DNA of 11,763 nucleotides from a bacterium (Candidatus Torokbacteria) CG_4_10_14_0_2_um_filter_35_8 (GCA_002792135.1 PFNU01000100.1:1-11763); one strand, 5' to 3'; shown: positions 1 through 6,225, counted from the first letter of the stretch. Numbers and translations are program-made. Notes: generated from the letters alone by a model not told the origin.

Positions 1-130
1 GTTGCAAAATCCCTAATATCCTAATTTCCTAATAACCTAACTTTGAACTTTGCATTTTTAATTTTTAATTAATAAATCCTAATAGCCCAATCTCCCAATA
101 TCCTAATATCCTAACTTCCTAACCTTCCTA
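1..130. repeat. CCTAAT-type intergenic repeat block before the first gene
   Basis: The block is a run of CCTAATAT, CCTAATTT, CCTAATAA and CCTAAC units (about 8-base period) at 11-40, a T-rich patch at 41-75, and a second CCTAAT/CCCAAT run at 77-130. The last unit reads CCTAATG and supplies the ATG of the following gene. No promoter or Shine-Dalgarno sequence is visible. The same words recur in other gaps of the window on either strand. Confidence 0.8.
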
Positions 131-1039
131 ATGTACTATTATATCGTTGACAAAACAAAGATTAAATCACGGAATATAGAAAGGCTGTATAATGCCATAA
201 GTTCTCGAATTGCCAAATTAAACATTAGTGGAGAATTTGCAGAAACTTCTCCTATAAGAGATATTCCCCGAGTAGTAGAACTAGGACTTGAAAAACAGAT
301 AACCACTATGATAATCATAGGTATAGATCAATCATTTTATAAAGCACTACAAATGCTCGCAGACAAGGACATAGTTATAGGTTTTATTCCGCTTTCTAAA
401 GACAGCAAGATAGCTAAGATACTAGGCATAGAAGATCCTTTTTCTGCCTGTGATACTATTGCTGCTCGAAAAACAGAAGAAGTAGATCTCGGAAAAGCAA
501 ATGATAAATTTTTTTTCTCTTCTCTTGCAATAGGGTTTGGAAACAATCTATTTAAAGAAGTAGGAAGTTTTTTTAATATCAAAGGTACTTTAGCAACTAT
601 TTCACGAGGCTTAACTTATAAATCTTTTCCTGTGGTCTTTGAATGTGACGATAGTTTTAAAATAGAAACTTCTTGCTTTTCTGCATCAATAATAAACTGC
701 CCCAAAGAGAATATCCTTAAAACACCTCCTCTAAATCTCCAAGAAGGCTTTGATAAGACACAGAATATATTAAGCCCCAAAGACGGATACCTCAACCTCC
801 TAATCATTCCAAACCTTACTAAAAGACAAAGAATAAAATTTAGTAATATTATTTTAAAAGGAGAATTAGAGAAATTCCCTCCCATTTTTTCTCTTTTTAA
901 AGCAAAAAAAATTGCAATTAATACCCGAAAACCAAAGCCTGTATTCGCTGACGGCATCAAAATAGGAAAGACACCTCTGGAAGTCAAAATAGCAGATGAA
1001 AAATTGAGAGTTGTGGTGGGAAAAAATAGGAGTTTTTGA
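131..1039 (+). CDS. Diacylglycerol kinase-fold protein (YegS/LCB5-like) with degraded active-site motifs
   Basis: The 302-residue length and layout match the DAGK_cat/YegS lipid-kinase family: an N-terminal Rossmann-like half (about 1-115), then a beta-rich half with the family's 'DLG..N..FFFSSLAIGFG' segment (119-137) and a C-terminal 'ADGIKIGKTPLEVKI' strand (273-287). Active members phosphorylate lipids using the GGDGT nucleotide-binding motif. Here that position reads GIDQS (64-68), keeping only the first Gly and the Asp, and the usual P-x-G-T-x-N loop reads PLSKDSK (87-93). The Glu of the C-terminal DGE motif is Ile. I infer a non-catalytic or altered-substrate relative. NAD kinase shares the fold but fits less well, because the C-terminal half is of YegS type. 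The ATG at 131 is the first in frame and lies inside the repeat, with no Shine-Dalgarno. A different reaction cannot be excluded. Confidence 0.72.
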   Translation: MYYYIVDKTKIKSRNIERLYNAISSRIAKLNISGEFAETSPIRDIPRVVELGLEKQITTMIIIGIDQSFYKALQMLADKDIVIGFIPLSKDSKIAKILGIEDPFSACDTIAARKTEEVDLGKANDKFFFSSLAIGFGNNLFKEVGSFFNIKGTLATISRGLTYKSFPVVFECDDSFKIETSCFSASIINCPKENILKTPPLNLQEGFDKTQNILSPKDGYLNLLIIPNLTKRQRIKFSNIILKGELEKFPPIFSLFKAKKIAINTRKPKPVFADGIKIGKTPLEVKIADEKLRVVVGKNRSF

Positions 1040-1074
1040 CGTATGGAATCAGGAATTAGGAATCAAGAATCATG

Positions 1075-1128
1075 AATATTAGGGATTAGGTGATAGGGAT
1101 TAGGGAATAGGTTGGGAATAGGTTGTAG
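1075..1128 (+). repeat. TAGGGAT heptad-like repeat
   Basis: TAGGGAT, TAGGTGA, TAGGGAT, TAGGGAA and TAGGTTG follow one another with a 7-base period, then GGAATAGG and TTGTAG. It is the complement type of the block at 1-130. The terminal GGTTGTAG (1121-1128) pairs with CTACAACC (1148-1155), so the end of the block can fold into a stem. The 194-base gap to infB shows no promoter or gene. Confidence 0.8.
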
Positions 1129-1147
1129 AAAAGTTACCACCTACCTC

Positions 1148-1196
1148 CTACAACCTTCAGCCTCAGGCTGATCCTTCGTAGCCCGCAGGCGAAGGA
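1148..1196. repeat. Composite GC-rich palindromic element (two hairpins), REP-like
   Basis: The first hairpin is TCAGCC-tca-GGCTGA (1157-1171). The second is TCCTTCG (1172-1178) pairing with CGAAGGA (1190-1196) around an 11-base loop. The first 27 bases (1148-1174) recur at 6062-6088 with one mismatch. The element is GC-rich in an AT-rich background and lies about 40 bases before infB, so it could be a dispersed repeat, an RNA structure in the leader, or both. Confidence 0.8.
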
Positions 1197-1233
1197 GGAA
1201 ACACCTAGATTATTTTTAATTTTGAATTTACTA

Positions 1234-3150
1234 ATGAAACTAATCAATCTTTCTAAAGAATTAAATATTGATATCAAAAAACTTGAAGAGGTTATTACAG
1301 ACCTTAATTTGCTAATGGATAAAAAAAAGGCGAGGGTTTCAAGAAAAACCGCTGATGCCGTAAAGGAATATCTCATTCTTCGAAAAGAGAAAAAAGAAGA
1401 AGAAAAGAAAGAAAAGAAACCAATCTTCATTCCAGATACTATTACAGTGAAAGGTCTTGCCGAAGCTATGGAAGTACCTGGAGCAGAAGTTATCAAAGAG
1501 TTAATTAAAAATGGGATTTATGCAACTATTAATCAGGAGCTTGATAGAGAGATAGCAACAATCATTGCGGAAGACTTGGGTCTTAAAGTGTCGACACAAA
1601 AAAGAAAAGAAATAAAAAAGAAGAGGCAAGTGCCATCCTCGACCACTATGAAAAAAGAAAAAAGACCTCCTGTCGTTTGCATCATGGGCCATGTAGATCA
1701 TGGCAAAACTACTCTTCTAGATACTATTCGAAAGAGCCATCTTACTGAAAAAGAACCAGGTGAAATTACCCAGCACATCAATGGCTATCAAATTACATGG
1801 GGCAAGAAAAGACAAAAAGCTACTTTTATTGATACACCAGGGCATGAAGCTTTTTTTTCTATGAGAGAAAGGGGCGCAAAAGTAGGAGATATCGCAGTAA
1901 TTGTAGTTGATGCAGCAGAAGGAGTAAAAGAGCAAACAAAAGAAGCAGTAACTCATGCAAAAAAAGTAGGGATACCAATTATCGTCGCTCTTAATAAAAT
2001 AGATCTTCCCAATGCCCGTCCTAAGAAAGTAAAAAAGGAGTTACAAAAATTAGATCTTACACCTGAAGAATGGGGAGGACACACTCCAGTACTTTCTATT
2101 TCTGCAAAAACTGGACAAGGGATAGAAGATCTTCTAGAAATGATTTTCTTGGTTTCTGATACTGAAGAGCTTTATGCTGATAAAGAAGGACCTTCGCAAG
2201 GTTTTATCTTGGAATCTCACCTAGATAAAGGTCTAGGTCCTGTTGTCAAGGTAATTATAAGGGAGGGGACATTAAGACTTAATGATCCTATTATAGCTTA
2301 CGATGCTTTTGGTAAAGTAAAAACTCTCTTAAATTCCGATGGTGAAAAAATAGATAAAGCTCCACCTTCTACTCCAGTGATTATCTCAGGATTCAGTAAA
2401 GTACCTAAAGTAGGCTCTACTATTAAAGTAGTAGGAGATTTAAATAAAGCAAAAGACGAAGCTTCGAAAGCTGTTCAAAAAAGAAAACTAGAAGACAAGA
2501 AAACACGAGAAGTGGTCTCTAAAGACAAAGACAAAATTCCAACTTTTAATATTATTTTAAAAGCATCAAACGAGGGATCTTTAGACGCTTTAGTACAAGC
2601 ATTAAAATCTATTCAGCATGAAGAAGTAAAATTAAAAATTCTTGCAAGGGGGATAGGTGATATTAACGGAAACGACATAAGGCTTTCTCAAAGCTTCTCT
2701 GCAATAATCTTTGGATTCCAAGTCAAAATAAGCCCTCAAGCAGAAAAATTAGCTAAGGCATTTCATATCAAAATTAAACTTTTTTCTGTTATCTACAAGC
2801 TTATTGAAGAAGTTAAAAAGGATTTCTCTTTACTTTTATCTCCAGAAATAAAAGAGACAGCCCTTGGTAAAGTAAAAGTACTTGCGATTTTTAAATCAGA
2901 AAAAGATTATATGATTGTTGGCGGCAAAGTTACTAAAGGAAACGTACAAAATAGGAAAAAAGCTCATATTTTAAGAAATAAAGAAAAAATAGGAGAGGGA
3001 AGAATAGTACAACTTCAGCAGGATAAAGAAGATGCAGAAAGCGTTAAAGAAGGATCTGAATGTGGTTTAAAAATAGAAACCGAAACTAAAATCTTACTCG
3101 AGGACGTAATAGAGATATATCAAGAAGAAATAATCGAAAGAAGCTTGTGA
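1234..3150 (+). CDS. infB: Translation initiation factor IF-2
   Basis: This GTPase places initiator tRNA on the 30S subunit and promotes subunit joining. Two small N-terminal IF2_N-like modules are visible (about 1-30 and 70-115), joined by a Lys/Glu-rich linker encoded by a 38-base all-purine run. The G domain carries every motif: GHVDHGKT (152-159), GEITQHINGYQI (switch I region), DTPGHEAF (200-207), NKID (254-257) and SAKTG (290-294). Beta-barrel domain II, domain 3 and the C-terminal fMet-tRNA-binding barrel follow. At 638 residues it is a short form, typical of reduced genomes. I chose ATG 1234 over the in-frame TTG 1222 because MKLINLSKELNI matches the usual IF2 N-terminus. No Shine-Dalgarno is present. 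rbfA follows after 84 bases, a conserved pairing. Confidence 0.97.
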   Translation: MKLINLSKELNIDIKKLEEVITDLNLLMDKKKARVSRKTADAVKEYLILRKEKKEEEKKEKKPIFIPDTITVKGLAEAMEVPGAEVIKELIKNGIYATINQELDREIATIIAEDLGLKVSTQKRKEIKKKRQVPSSTTMKKEKRPPVVCIMGHVDHGKTTLLDTIRKSHLTEKEPGEITQHINGYQITWGKKRQKATFIDTPGHEAFFSMRERGAKVGDIAVIVVDAAEGVKEQTKEAVTHAKKVGIPIIVALNKIDLPNARPKKVKKELQKLDLTPEEWGGHTPVLSISAKTGQGIEDLLEMIFLVSDTEELYADKEGPSQGFILESHLDKGLGPVVKVIIREGTLRLNDPIIAYDAFGKVKTLLNSDGEKIDKAPPSTPVIISGFSKVPKVGSTIKVVGDLNKAKDEASKAVQKRKLEDKKTREVVSKDKDKIPTFNIILKASNEGSLDALVQALKSIQHEEVKLKILARGIGDINGNDIRLSQSFSAIIFGFQVKISPQAEKLAKAFHIKIKLFSVIYKLIEEVKKDFSLLLSPEIKETALGKVKVLAIFKSEKDYMIVGGKVTKGNVQNRKKAHILRNKEKIGEGRIVQLQQDKEDAESVKEGSECGLKIETETKILLEDVIEIYQEEIIERSL

Positions 3151-3234
3151 AATTAGGGATTAGGGAGTAGGTTGTAGGGATTAGAAAAAAGCTACTACCT
3201 ATCCCCTAATCCCTATAACCTAACCCCTAAATCC
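3151..3234 (+). repeat. Inverted TAGGGAT/CCTAATCCC repeat forming a long hairpin between infB and rbfA
   Basis: The G-rich heptad block (3153-3184) meets its C-rich complement (3194-3232). A 15-base stem forms between 3170-3184 and 3206-3220 with one G-U pair and a 21-base loop. The C-rich arm runs up to 4 bases before the rbfA ATG, so the whole gap is repeat. There is no T-run after the stem, so it is not a standard intrinsic terminator. Confidence 0.8.
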
Positions 3235-3573
3235 ATGAATGACAGGATAAAAAAAGTCAATTCTCTTATCAAAAGAGAGTTAGGAAAAATTATTCATAGT
3301 TACCTTCAAGAAGAAAACTTCAGTTTGGTTACTGTTACAAACGTCATTACCTCATCTGATCTTTACTATGCTGATATTTTTCTAAATATTTTTGATAAAA
3401 AAGAGGGGAAAAAATTACTAGATTTCCTCAAACGAAATATTTATCATATTCAAAAAGAATTAGACAAGAAATTAGTTTTAAAATACGTTCCTCAAATCAG
3501 ATTTAAAATAGATAAAACTCAGGATTTTGTTGACCGAATTGAAAACTTAATCGAAAAAGCTAAGGAAAAATAA
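3235..3573 (+). CDS. rbfA: 30S ribosome-binding factor A
   Basis: RbfA binds immature 30S subunits and assists maturation of the 16S 5' region. The 112-residue product has the normal length and a KH-like alpha-beta fold: N-terminal helix 'RIKKVNSLIKRELGKII', strand 'FSLVTVTNVITSSDLYYADIF', and the C-terminal segment 'KLVLKYVPQIRFKIDKT', where RbfA proteins have the conserved 'P.L.F..D' pattern. It follows infB, as in most bacteria, although truB does not follow it here. The start ATG has no Shine-Dalgarno and directly follows a CCTAA-type repeat. Identity is firm from motif pattern plus context. Confidence 0.92.
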   Translation: MNDRIKKVNSLIKRELGKIIHSYLQEENFSLVTVTNVITSSDLYYADIFLNIFDKKEGKKLLDFLKRNIYHIQKELDKKLVLKYVPQIRFKIDKTQDFVDRIENLIEKAKEK

Positions 3574-3672
3574 CAAGAGTCGGGAACCGGGAGTCCGCCC
3601 CAGGCGGATGAATCAGGAATCATGAATCACGAATTTAGGGATTAGGGGGTAGGGAGTAGGTTGTAGGATTAA
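3574..3672 (+). repeat. Mini-hairpin plus TAGGGAT-type repeat after rbfA
   Basis: A perfect hairpin TCCGCC-cca-GGCGGA lies at 3594-3608. It is followed by a GAATCA-type run (3609-3637) and a TTAGGGATTAGGGGG-type block ending in GTAGGTTGTAG (3667). The same order, GAATCA words then TAGGGAT then GGTTGTAG, occurs at 1044-1128, so these two gaps share a composite repeat. No gene is visible here. Confidence 0.75.
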
Positions 3673-3705
3673 GTTCTCCTAGTTCTTAAATAGCCCAATA
3701 CTCTA

Positions 3706-3735
3706 TTGACAACAACCTCTATAATCTCCTATCAT
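3706..3735 (+). promoter_or_regulatory. Probable promoter of rpsP
   Basis: TTGACA at 3706-3711 is followed after 18 bases by TATCAT (3730-3735). A TATAAT at 3720-3725 also lies in the spacer but is only 8 bases from the TTGACA, so it would need to act alone. The predicted transcript starts near 3742. Confidence 0.55.
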
Positions 3736-3741
3736 AGTCTT

Positions 3742-3857
3742 TAAGGGCTGGGTGTAATGAATCGAATCTGTAATTTAATCTTTCCTTTGGTGCAAATTTC
3801 CTATTTTTTTATTTCCAATTTTTTTGATTTTTGATTTTTGATTTTTAAACTTACTTC
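3742..3857 (+). other. Leader of rpsP, ending in a T-rich tract
   Basis: About 115 bases separate the predicted start of transcription from the rpsP ATG. The first part contains no clear fold or ORF. Positions 3811-3857 are a T-rich track with three tandem TTTTTGA copies. Similar T-rich tracks precede lexA and occur at 41-72. Confidence 0.4.
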
Positions 3858-4346
3858 ATGCTTGCTATTAGACTCTCAAGGCGAGGAAAAAGAAACAAAG
3901 CTTTTTTTCAAATTATAGTCCAAGAGAAAGAAAAATCACCAAAAGCTAAATTTATTGAAAAATTGGGCTACTTTAATCCTCATTCAAAAGAATTAAACCT
4001 TAATGAAGAAAGAGTAAAACACTGGCTTTCCTGTGGTGCAAAGCCTTCGGAGACAACACATAGGCTTTTAGCTAAGAAAGAACTTATTGCTCCCCTTCCT
4101 AAAAAGACCTTCTCTGTAAAGAAAAAAGTAAAAGAAGAGGAGAAAAGAAAAGAAGAGAAGAAAGAAGAGGAAAAAACAGAAGTTAAGCCTGAAGTCAAAA
4201 AAGCACAGAAAGAAGATATAAAAAAAGATAAAACTCAAAAGGAAGTAAAAGAGGCCAAGAAAGAAGAAGACAGAAAAGAAGTTCAAAAAGGGGCTAAAGA
4301 AAAAAAGAAAGAAAATCCTAAACTGCAAGAAATCAAGAAGAAGTAA
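3858..4346 (+). CDS. rpsP: Small ribosomal subunit protein bS16 with long Lys/Glu-rich C-terminal tail
   Basis: The first 80 residues are a full bS16: 'MLAIRLSRRGKRNKAFFQI' (1-19), 'KFIEKLGYFNP' (31-41), and the 'VKHWLSCGAKPSETTHRLL' helix (53-71), where other bS16 proteins have V..WL..GAQPS.T...L. bS16 is an early 30S assembly protein. Usual length is 80-90 residues, but this one continues to 162 with a tail made almost entirely of Lys and Glu plus a few Asp, Gln, Val and Ala, predicted to be helical or disordered. The tail is encoded by a strongly purine-biased strand, with 47 uninterrupted purines at 4130-4176. The order rpsP-khpA-trmD is conserved across bacteria. There is no Shine-Dalgarno. 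Confidence 0.95.
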   Translation: MLAIRLSRRGKRNKAFFQIIVQEKEKSPKAKFIEKLGYFNPHSKELNLNEERVKHWLSCGAKPSETTHRLLAKKELIAPLPKKTFSVKKKVKEEEKRKEEKKEEEKTEVKPEVKKAQKEDIKKDKTQKEVKEAKKEEDRKEVQKGAKEKKKENPKLQEIKKK

Positions 4347-4478
4347 GAGGATAGTAAAGCTTTAATAATTCGGTCAAGGCAAGGTCAGGGTAATTGTAAT
4401 ATATGTCAAGTGCCGTGCCGTGATATGGTATAAGAGACGTTCTATATCCCCCAACCCCTAACTCCTAAATTCCTGATC
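4347..4478. other. Intergenic stretch after rpsP; weak hairpin and C-rich repeat
   Basis: No gene is visible. A 7-base stem (4422-4428 with 4442-4448, one G-U) encloses 13 bases and is followed by a CCCCCAACCCCTAACTCC repeat patch (4447-4466). There is no T-run, so I do not call a terminator. Confidence 0.5.
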
Positions 4479-4507
4479 TTGATCTTTAAAGAATCCTAGC
4501 TTATAAT
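4479..4507 (+). promoter_or_regulatory. Probable promoter of khpA
   Basis: TTGATC (4479-4484), a 17-base spacer and a perfect TATAAT (4502-4507) place the start of transcription near 4514, about 155 bases before the khpA ATG. Confidence 0.55.
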
Positions 4508-4513
4508 GTAGAT

Positions 4514-4668
4514 AGAAATGGAAACAGAGAAATAGATGGTTCCTCTTTGGCAAGCTTAGAGGTAGAAGTGCTTTTTAAGTGTCAAGACAATCTTGCAAAT
4601 GTAAAGGTCGAGAAAGTACTGCCGTCTATTGGAATTGTTTATATAGTAGTAATTAAATATAAAACAGA
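4514..4668 (+). promoter_or_regulatory. Structured leader of khpA
   Basis: Two possible stems are visible: CCTCT (4542-4546) with AGAGG (4558-4562), and AGTGCTTT (4567-4574) with AAAGTACT (4613-4620, one G-U) around a 38-base loop. The leader is repeat-free, unlike most gaps here. One frame is open from 4490 to 4726, about 79 codons, but has no ATG and runs into khpA out of frame; TTG 4547 or GTG 4568 would be the only starts. It could be a small or decayed gene, but I favour an untranslated leader. Confidence 0.35.
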
Positions 4669-5028
4669 ATGGCTGATAAAAATCCTCAGGATCAAGAGTT
4701 TGTTGAGTATGTAGTAAAAGCTATTGTCAACAACCCTGACAAAGTTAAAACAGAGCGCCGCATTGATGAAATGGGTGTACTTATTACCTTAGAAGTTGAT
4801 CCAGAAGATATGGGTCAGGTAATCGGAAGAAATGGACTAACCGCAAAGGCAATAAGAACTCTTCTCAGAGTAGTTGGTGCAAAAAATAATGCTCGCGTCA
4901 ATCTCAAGATCAACGAGCCAGAAGGTTCTATGAGGCAAAGTAGACCATCAGAAAGTAGACCATCAGGAAGAGAAGATGCTCCCGTACCTGCAGGCGATGA
5001 TAGCGACGTTGACGATCTTAACCTATAA
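4669..5028 (+). CDS. khpA: KH-domain RNA-binding protein KhpA
   Basis: KhpA is a single-KH-domain RNA-binding protein that, in Firmicutes, works with KhpB/Jag and affects cell division and translation. The core occupies residues 8-82: 'FVEYVVKAIVNNPDKVKTERRIDEMGVLITLEV', then the RNA-binding GxxG loop I-G-R-N-G (52-56) followed by 'LTAKAIRTLLRVVGA'. The usual length is 75-85 residues. This one has an extra tail of about 37 residues, first Ser/Arg/Pro-rich with a tandem SRPSE/SRPSG unit (from an exact 15-base duplication at 4937-4966), then acidic (GDDSDVDD). It lies between rpsP and trmD as expected, but rimM, often next to it, is missing. ATG 4669 has no Shine-Dalgarno. Confidence 0.92.
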   Translation: MADKNPQDQEFVEYVVKAIVNNPDKVKTERRIDEMGVLITLEVDPEDMGQVIGRNGLTAKAIRTLLRVVGAKNNARVNLKINEPEGSMRQSRPSESRPSGREDAPVPAGDDSDVDDLNL

Positions 5029-5163
5029 AATCTCTCTTTTTAGATCAAATATCACTTTGGTCTTAAACTAAAAATCATGCTAGTATATAGCAGAAATTAG
5101 AGGAATGCTGTAGAACGCATGGTTTTTGGTTAGGATTTAGGATTTAGGATTTTACTTACACCG
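5029..5163 (+). promoter_or_regulatory. khpA-trmD gap with possible extended -10 promoter and TAGGATT triplet repeat
   Basis: TGC-TAGTAT at 5078-5086 resembles an extended -10 element, without a good -35. Positions 5131-5151 are three perfect tandem TAGGATT units, another example of the 7-base repeat found in other gaps. The trmD ATG follows 12 bases later. Confidence 0.35.
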
Positions 5164-5844
5164 ATGATGCGATTTGACATTCTTACAATTTTCCCGAATA
5201 TCTTCAACTCTTATTTTGCAGAGAGCATTATTAAGCGTGCTCAAAAAAAAGATATCATTAAAATTAGAATTCATGATATTAGAAAACACGCAAAAGATAA
5301 GCACAAGACAACTGATGATACTTGCTATGGTGGAGGACCAGGAATGGTTATGAAAATTGAGCCAATTTATAATACTTTAAAATCTATTAAAAAAAAGAAA
5401 AAGAGCTTAACTATTCTCTTGTCACCTCAAGGACAGAAATTTAATCAAAAAAAAGCAAAACAACTCTCTAAGTATGAGCAATTAATTCTAATTTGTGGAA
5501 GATACGAAGGAGTTGACGAAAGAGTAAGGAAATATTTAATTAATGAAGAAATTTCAATCGGAGATTATGTTTTGACTGGTGGAGAAATCCCTGCGATGGT
5601 GATTTTGGATTCTGTAACCCGCTTAATTCCGGGCGTAGTAGGAAAGAAAGAATCTATAGAGTATGAGTCTTTCGAAAACAATCTTCTAGATTTCCCCCAT
5701 TACACAAAACCAGAAAATTTTAAAGGCTGGAAAGTGCCAAAAATCCTTCTTTCTGGAGATCATGCAAAAGTAGAAGAATGGAGAAGAAGAAAAGCCTTAA
5801 CAAATACTAAGAAAAAAAGAAAAGATTTGCTGCCAAAAAATTAA
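5164..5844 (+). CDS. trmD: tRNA (guanine37-N1)-methyltransferase TrmD
   Basis: TrmD is a SPOUT-class enzyme that methylates G37 beside the anticodon using S-adenosylmethionine, preventing +1 frameshifts. The trefoil-knot domain occupies about 1-160: 'MRFDILTIFPNIF', 'DDTCYGGGPGMVM', GRYEGVDERV and SIGDYVLTGGE, which form the cofactor-binding knot. The C-terminal tRNA-binding domain carries 'ESFENNLLDFPHYTKP' with the catalytic-base Asp at 176, then 'VPKILLSGDHAKVEEWRRRKAL'. The 226 residues are near the usual 230-250, and all key motifs are intact. Tandem ATGs at 5164 and 5167 both fit; the second gives the more typical MRFDILTIFP. rplS, the usual downstream neighbour, is absent. Confidence 0.96.
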   Translation: MMRFDILTIFPNIFNSYFAESIIKRAQKKDIIKIRIHDIRKHAKDKHKTTDDTCYGGGPGMVMKIEPIYNTLKSIKKKKKSLTILLSPQGQKFNQKKAKQLSKYEQLILICGRYEGVDERVRKYLINEEISIGDYVLTGGEIPAMVILDSVTRLIPGVVGKKESIEYESFENNLLDFPHYTKPENFKGWKVPKILLSGDHAKVEEWRRRKALTNTKKKRKDLLPKN

Positions 5845-5845
5845 G

Positions 5846-5854
5846 TTATCCACA
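5846..5854 (+). promoter_or_regulatory. Perfect DnaA-box 9-mer TTATCCACA
   Basis: The exact consensus 9-mer TTATCCACA begins 2 bases after the trmD stop and 11 bases before the -35 of the lexA promoter. A second perfect copy lies at 8877-8885 on the minus strand. There is no box cluster or AT-rich unwinding element, so I do not call an origin; a regulatory or chance role is possible. Confidence 0.4.
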
Positions 5855-5864
5855 GGTTTGTATA

Positions 5865-5893
5865 TTGACGTTCGGTTTTCGTTCGGCTACAAT
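5865..5893 (+). promoter_or_regulatory. Probable lexA promoter
   Basis: TTGACG (5865-5870), a 17-base spacer and TACAAT (5888-5893) make a good sigma70-type promoter with transcription starting near 5900. The next gene is lexA, about 325 bases downstream. No other ORF or terminator T-run lies between. Confidence 0.65.
5870..5884 (+). promoter_or_regulatory. Putative LexA operator, GTTC-N7-GTTC direct repeat
   Basis: GTTC at 5870-5873 and GTTC at 5881-5884 are separated by exactly seven bases and sit between the -35 and -10 of the promoter upstream of lexA. GTTC-N7-GTTC is the established LexA box of Alphaproteobacteria. Bound LexA would block RNA polymerase, giving autoregulation. This is inferred from sequence and position. 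Confidence 0.6.
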
Positions 5894-5974
5894 AAGCTTG
5901 AGAGTTTATTTTTCTAGTAAAAATATTCTAGTATCTAGAACTTGCTATTCTCTCAGCCCTGTAACCTCCCCTAG

Positions 5975-5995
5975 CCCCTCCTTTTAAAGGAGGGG
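5975..5995. repeat. CCCCTCC/GGAGGGG perfect palindrome
   Basis: Arms of 10 bases (5975-5984 and 5986-5995) flank one central T. There is no T-run on the + side, so it is not a terminator. It lies in the lexA leader and resembles dispersed intergenic palindromes. An inverted repeat TTCTAG/CTAGAA (5912-5917, 5935-5940) lies just upstream. Confidence 0.65.
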
Positions 5996-6061
5996 AACAC
6001 CACGTCTCATTTCTTTTAAGATACCCGCAGAGTCCTCGCTGTATTCTTATTACCTAATACC

Positions 6062-6109
6062 CTACAACCTTCAGCCCCAGGCTGATCCGTCCGCCTCAGG
6101 CGGAGCGGA
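6062..6109. repeat. Composite GC-rich palindromic element, second copy
   Basis: It repeats 1148-1174 with one mismatch: CTACAACCT, then TCAGCC-cca-GGCTGA (6071-6085). The partner hairpin differs: CCGCC-tca-GGCGG (6091-6103) inside a TCCG/CGGA outer stem (6086-6089 with 6106-6109). It is preceded by CCTAATACCC repeat words (6052-6065). Part of the lexA leader. Confidence 0.8.
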
Positions 6110-6154
6110 AATTTCTAATGAATGTCCAATGACAGAATGCCCAATTGTCAAACA

Positions 6155-6225
6155 TTTTTGAATTTTTAATTTTGCATTTTAAATTTATTTTACTTTACAC
6201 TTTGCACTTTTAGCTTTACGCTTTC
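6155..6225 (+). repeat. T-rich tract before lexA
   Basis: The stretch is built of TTTGAA, TTTTTAATTTT, GCATTTT and ACTTT words. The same words appear in order at 41-70 and partly at 10048-10073, showing a dispersed T-rich repeat that tends to abut start codons. There is no Shine-Dalgarno for lexA. Confidence 0.5.

Noticed and set aside
1222..1233. TTG start for infB four codons upstream
   Set aside because: The ATG at 1234 gives the normal IF2 N-terminus and needs no rare start codon.
3720..3725. TTGACA-8-TATAAT as a standard promoter
   Set aside because: An 8-base spacer is too short; the 18-base pairing with TATCAT is more plausible.
3980..4328. Minus-strand ORFs opposite rpsP
   Set aside because: Phe/Ser-rich or Leu/Phe-rich products are the complement of Lys/Glu codons, a composition artefact.
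5102..5125. Terminator after khpA (ATGC/GCAT with T's)
   Set aside because: The stem is only four bases and the T-run is offset and short.
1..5151. CRISPR array
   Set aside because: The intergenic repeats are 7-8 bases, imperfect and without unique spacers; no cas gene is present.
5846..5854. Replication origin
   Set aside because: Only one box at the site, no cluster, no dnaA or dnaN neighbour and no unwinding element.
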